DNA of 8,115 bases from the NCBI GenBank assembly GCA_020430675.1, contig JAGQJJ010000143.1, positions 1-8,115 of the forward strand. The letters run 5' to 3'. Within the stretch, counting starts at the first letter, position 1. Every line of letters starts with the position of its first letter. The notes under the pieces were generated by a model. It saw nothing but the letters and a program-made list of their open reading frames with translations. It was not told where the DNA came from and made no database searches. The translations under genes were made by a program, and so were the position numbers. Below are positions 5,812 to 8,115 of this stretch, in pieces. The DNA comes from Myxococcales bacterium. GTDB taxonomy: Bacteria > Myxococcota > Bradymonadia > UBA7976 > UBA1532.

Positions 5812-7443
5812 TCAGCGTCGGCGGCGCCGCAGACCGAGCAGCAGCAGCAGCGACAGGCCAAACGTGGCCGGCGCGCCGTCGGTGGCGTCACAGTCGCAGC
5901 CCGCGCCGCCTCCGGTCTGGCCGACCGGGTTCATCGCCGCGATCTCACCGGTGCGGTCGGCCTCGACCTCGGGCTGCCCGGCGGTCAATTGCCGTTCGAT
6001 GATGCGTGCCCCGGGCACGTCTTGGCCGCGCACGGTCTCGCCGTTCTGGCGAGCGATCAGGTTCGGGTTCTGACCGTCGACGAGCTGGATGACCAGCCCG
6101 CTCGGCGTCTCGATGCGCGCCACGTCATACCGAAACGCGCCGTCGTCGTCGCAGCGCACATACTGCGTCGCCAGCCGCCGCTGCTCGACGTCGCTCAGGT
6201 CCGGGTTGAAGGCAAACTCGGGGTCCAGATCCATCTCGGCCGGGCTCATGGTCGAGTACAGCCGGGTCAGGTAGTCATTCTCGGCAAACAGCGCGTTGAG
6301 CGCCTCGCGCGGCGCGTTGTACTCCTCGCGCAGATGCGCGACGAGCGCCTCGGCGTCGATCTCGACCGCCGCGTCTTCATAGCAATAAGCGCACGAGAGA
6401 TAGTCGTTCAGCGGCAGATCGGCCGGCGGGAAGATGCCGGTGGCCAGGATGCGCTGCAGATCGGCGTCGAGCGGGCCGAACCCGTCGTACACGCCCAACG
6501 TCTCGAGCAGCATGAGGGCGTCCTCGGCGGCCAGCGCCTGGTCAAGGGTGCGCTCGTCAAACATCGGGAGCTGGAAGTTGAAGTGCGGCCCGGCATAGTC
6601 GGTGGCAAACGCCTTGCCCTCGGCCTCGTCGGCGGCCTGACTGACCACGTCGGGATAGTTCTGTCCGCTATTGGCCCAATCGATGGCCGCCTCATTGATC
6701 TGCACATGCCGGTAATTGGCCGGGATCGCGCGCCCCGAACCCAGGACCTGCACGATGATGCCCATATCGGGGTTGGCCGCGACCGAGGTGGGCACGATGG
6801 GGATGGCCGGCGCCGGGCTCGTAAAGCTCAGCCGCAGCGGCAGAATATCGCCCGCGTTGGCGCCGGGCAACAGCTTGAGCGCCACAAACGCCTGCCCGCG
6901 CTCGATGTACGGCGCCAGCTTTTCATCGGTCGCCGCCGGGATCTGGTACTCATTCTCATCGAGCCAGTCGCGCAGCACCTGCACGTTGTCGGCGATCAGA
7001 ATCGTGCGATCGAACGGCCCGAGCGGCTCGCGCGAGAGCACCTGCACGCCCGGCTCGCCCTCGCCTTCGCCCTCACCCTCGCCTTCGCCGCCGGCAAACG
7101 CGCCCGCATCGGCGCCCCGAGCGAAGACATCATCACAGCCTTCAAACTCGGTCTGAAGCTGAAAGATGGGGGCAAAATTGCGGTCGAGGGCCGCAAACAG
7201 CTCCTCCGACGACAGCCCGGTCTCCACATCGGGCGGCACGGGCAAGAGCCAGCCGAACTCGGTCGGCGGCCCCTGATAGCTGATGCGCACATGCATGTGC
7301 ACCGTGCCGCCGTCGACGGCAAACAGGATGCGCTCGGCGGCCTGATTGACGGGCTGGGTGTTATTGCAGAACAAGCCTCCGCAGGCCAGGGCGGAGGCGG
7401 GGCAGAGGCTCAGCAGAGCACTGAAGGCAAGGGTTCGACGCAT
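5812..7443 (-). CDS. DUF2330 family secreted protein with MYXO-CTERM-like tail
   Basis: The product is 543 residues. Residues 1-20 are a type I signal peptide (cleavage after A-L-A), and the mature chain opens with 'CGGLFCNN' and 'PVNQAAERILF', typical of DUF2330. Other family marks are 'EFGWLLPVP' (62-70), 'DWLDENEYQIP', 'FVALKLLPGANAGDI', 'LGSGRAIPANY' and 'YLTRLYSTMSPAEM'. Residues 119-130 are six Gly-Glu pairs, probably a flexible acidic linker. A CxxC pair is at Cys351/Cys354. The C-terminus is 'GCDCDATDG', a hydrophobic stretch (about 526-538) and five arginines, matching the MYXO-CTERM sorting pattern, which in Myxococcota directs processing by a myxosortase and surface anchoring. The start at 7443 is preferred over 7491 because GGAGGA lies 7 bases upstream and the signal peptide begins there. 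DUF2330 has no known biochemical function; surface location is inferred. Confidence 0.88.
   Translation of the reverse strand: MRRTLAFSALLSLCPASALACGGLFCNNTQPVNQAAERILFAVDGGTVHMHVRISYQGPPTEFGWLLPVPPDVETGLSSEELFAALDRNFAPIFQLQTEFEGCDDVFARGADAGAFAGGEGEGEGEGEGEPGVQVLSREPLGPFDRTILIADNVQVLRDWLDENEYQIPAATDEKLAPYIERGQAFVALKLLPGANAGDILPLRLSFTSPAPAIPIVPTSVAANPDMGIIVQVLGSGRAIPANYRHVQINEAAIDWANSGQNYPDVVSQAADEAEGKAFATDYAGPHFNFQLPMFDERTLDQALAAEDALMLLETLGVYDGFGPLDADLQRILATGIFPPADLPLNDYLSCAYCYEDAAVEIDAEALVAHLREEYNAPREALNALFAENDYLTRLYSTMSPAEMDLDPEFAFNPDLSDVEQRRLATQYVRCDDDGAFRYDVARIETPSGLVIQLVDGQNPNLIARQNGETVRGQDVPGARIIERQLTAGQPEVEADRTGEIAAMNPVGQTGGGAGCDCDATDGAPATFGLSLLLLLGLRRRRR
7054..7089 (-). repeat. Six-unit hexamer tandem repeat encoding (Gly-Glu)6
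   Basis: Six consecutive hexamers on the plus strand (CTCGCC, CTCGCC, TTCGCC, CTCACC, CTCGCC, TTCGCC) read as GGC/GGT-GAG/GAA on the coding strand, residues 119-130 of the DUF2330 protein. The unit is a multiple of three, so copy-number change would lengthen or shorten a linker without a frameshift. Confidence 0.85.
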
Positions 7444-7450
7444 GGACGGC

Positions 7451-7456
7451 TCCTCC
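7451..7456 (-). promoter_or_regulatory. Ribosome-binding site of the DUF2330 gene
   Basis: GGAGGA on the minus strand, 7 bases before the ATG at 7441-7443. It is the strongest such site in the window and sets the start. Confidence 0.7.
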
Positions 7457-7499
7457 GGTGGAGAGTGGCGATGGGCGCATCTCCCACGCACCCATGCCC

Positions 7500-7515
7500 G
7501 CCGGACGCATCCGGC
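7500..7515 (-). terminator. Short hairpin after the fumarase gene (weak candidate)
   Basis: Inverted repeat GCCGGA (7500-7505) and TCCGGC (7510-7515) with a CGCA loop, starting 9 bases past the fumarase stop codon. No T-run follows on the minus strand. The position fits the end of the fumarase transcript, and the remaining gap to 7444 could then hold the promoter of the next gene, but I could not pick out convincing -35/-10 boxes. Confidence 0.3.
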
Positions 7516-7524
7516 CCATGCATC

Positions 7525-8115
<591 letters not shown>

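Noticed and set aside
7381..7386. Cys21 of the DUF2330 protein as a lipobox cysteine
   Set aside because: The preceding residues are A-L-A, which fit type I cleavage; the lipobox needs Leu/Val/Ile at -3. The cysteine belongs to the conserved CGG start of the family, and the protein has its own C-terminal anchor.
7444..7491. Upstream extension of the DUF2330 protein to a start at 7491
   Set aside because: The extra 16 residues precede an obvious signal peptide and include the GGAGGA ribosome-binding site itself.

Overview
The window is a very GC-rich, almost fully coding bacterial segment. It most resembles Myxococcota or a related former deltaproteobacterial lineage such as Bradymonadales. 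The reasons are a MYXO-CTERM-type C-terminal tail on one protein, a DUF2330-type secreted protein, tandem four-cysteine repeats in an exported-looking protein, a small cysteine-rich lipoprotein with a Pro/Ala/Gly tail, and an in-frame Gly-Glu repeat. The taxonomic call is inference; no rRNA or other marker is present.

Layout, left to right. Bases 1-776 (+) hold the C-terminal 257 residues of a repeat protein that enters from the left edge. It converges tail to tail, with no intergenic base, on a minus-strand block: a small lipoprotein (777-1124), a large alpha-2-macroglobulin (A2M) family protein with an intact Cys-x-Glu-Gln thioester motif (1163-5749), and a DUF2330 protein with a signal peptide and a MYXO-CTERM-like anchor (5812-7443). 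At the right edge, also on the minus strand, are the last 196 residues of a class II fumarase (7525-8115). Gaps between minus-strand genes are 38, 62 and 81 bases. No gene-free stretch reaches 300 bases. I saw no tRNA, rRNA, CRISPR, insertion sequence or convincing promoter.

How they may work together. DUF2330 protein, A2M and lipoprotein are co-directional and closely spaced, each start is preceded by a purine-rich ribosome-binding site, and all three products are predicted to leave the cytoplasm. Transcription would run DUF2330 -> A2M -> lipoprotein. Bacterial A2Ms are periplasmic or envelope protease traps, so a surface or envelope module handling foreign proteases or other attackers is a reasonable hypothesis, but only the A2M has a known biochemical role. 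The fumarase is a central-metabolism enzyme (fumarate <-> malate) and probably only a neighbour.

The most interesting material is inside the A2M: a Gly/Tyr- and Arg-rich segment exactly where animal A2Ms carry the bait region, a preceding insert with pseudopilin-like DPWG and GPD...DD motifs, a histidine 113 residues after the thioester cysteine that may match the catalytic histidine of complement C3/C4B, and only two cysteines in the mature chain.
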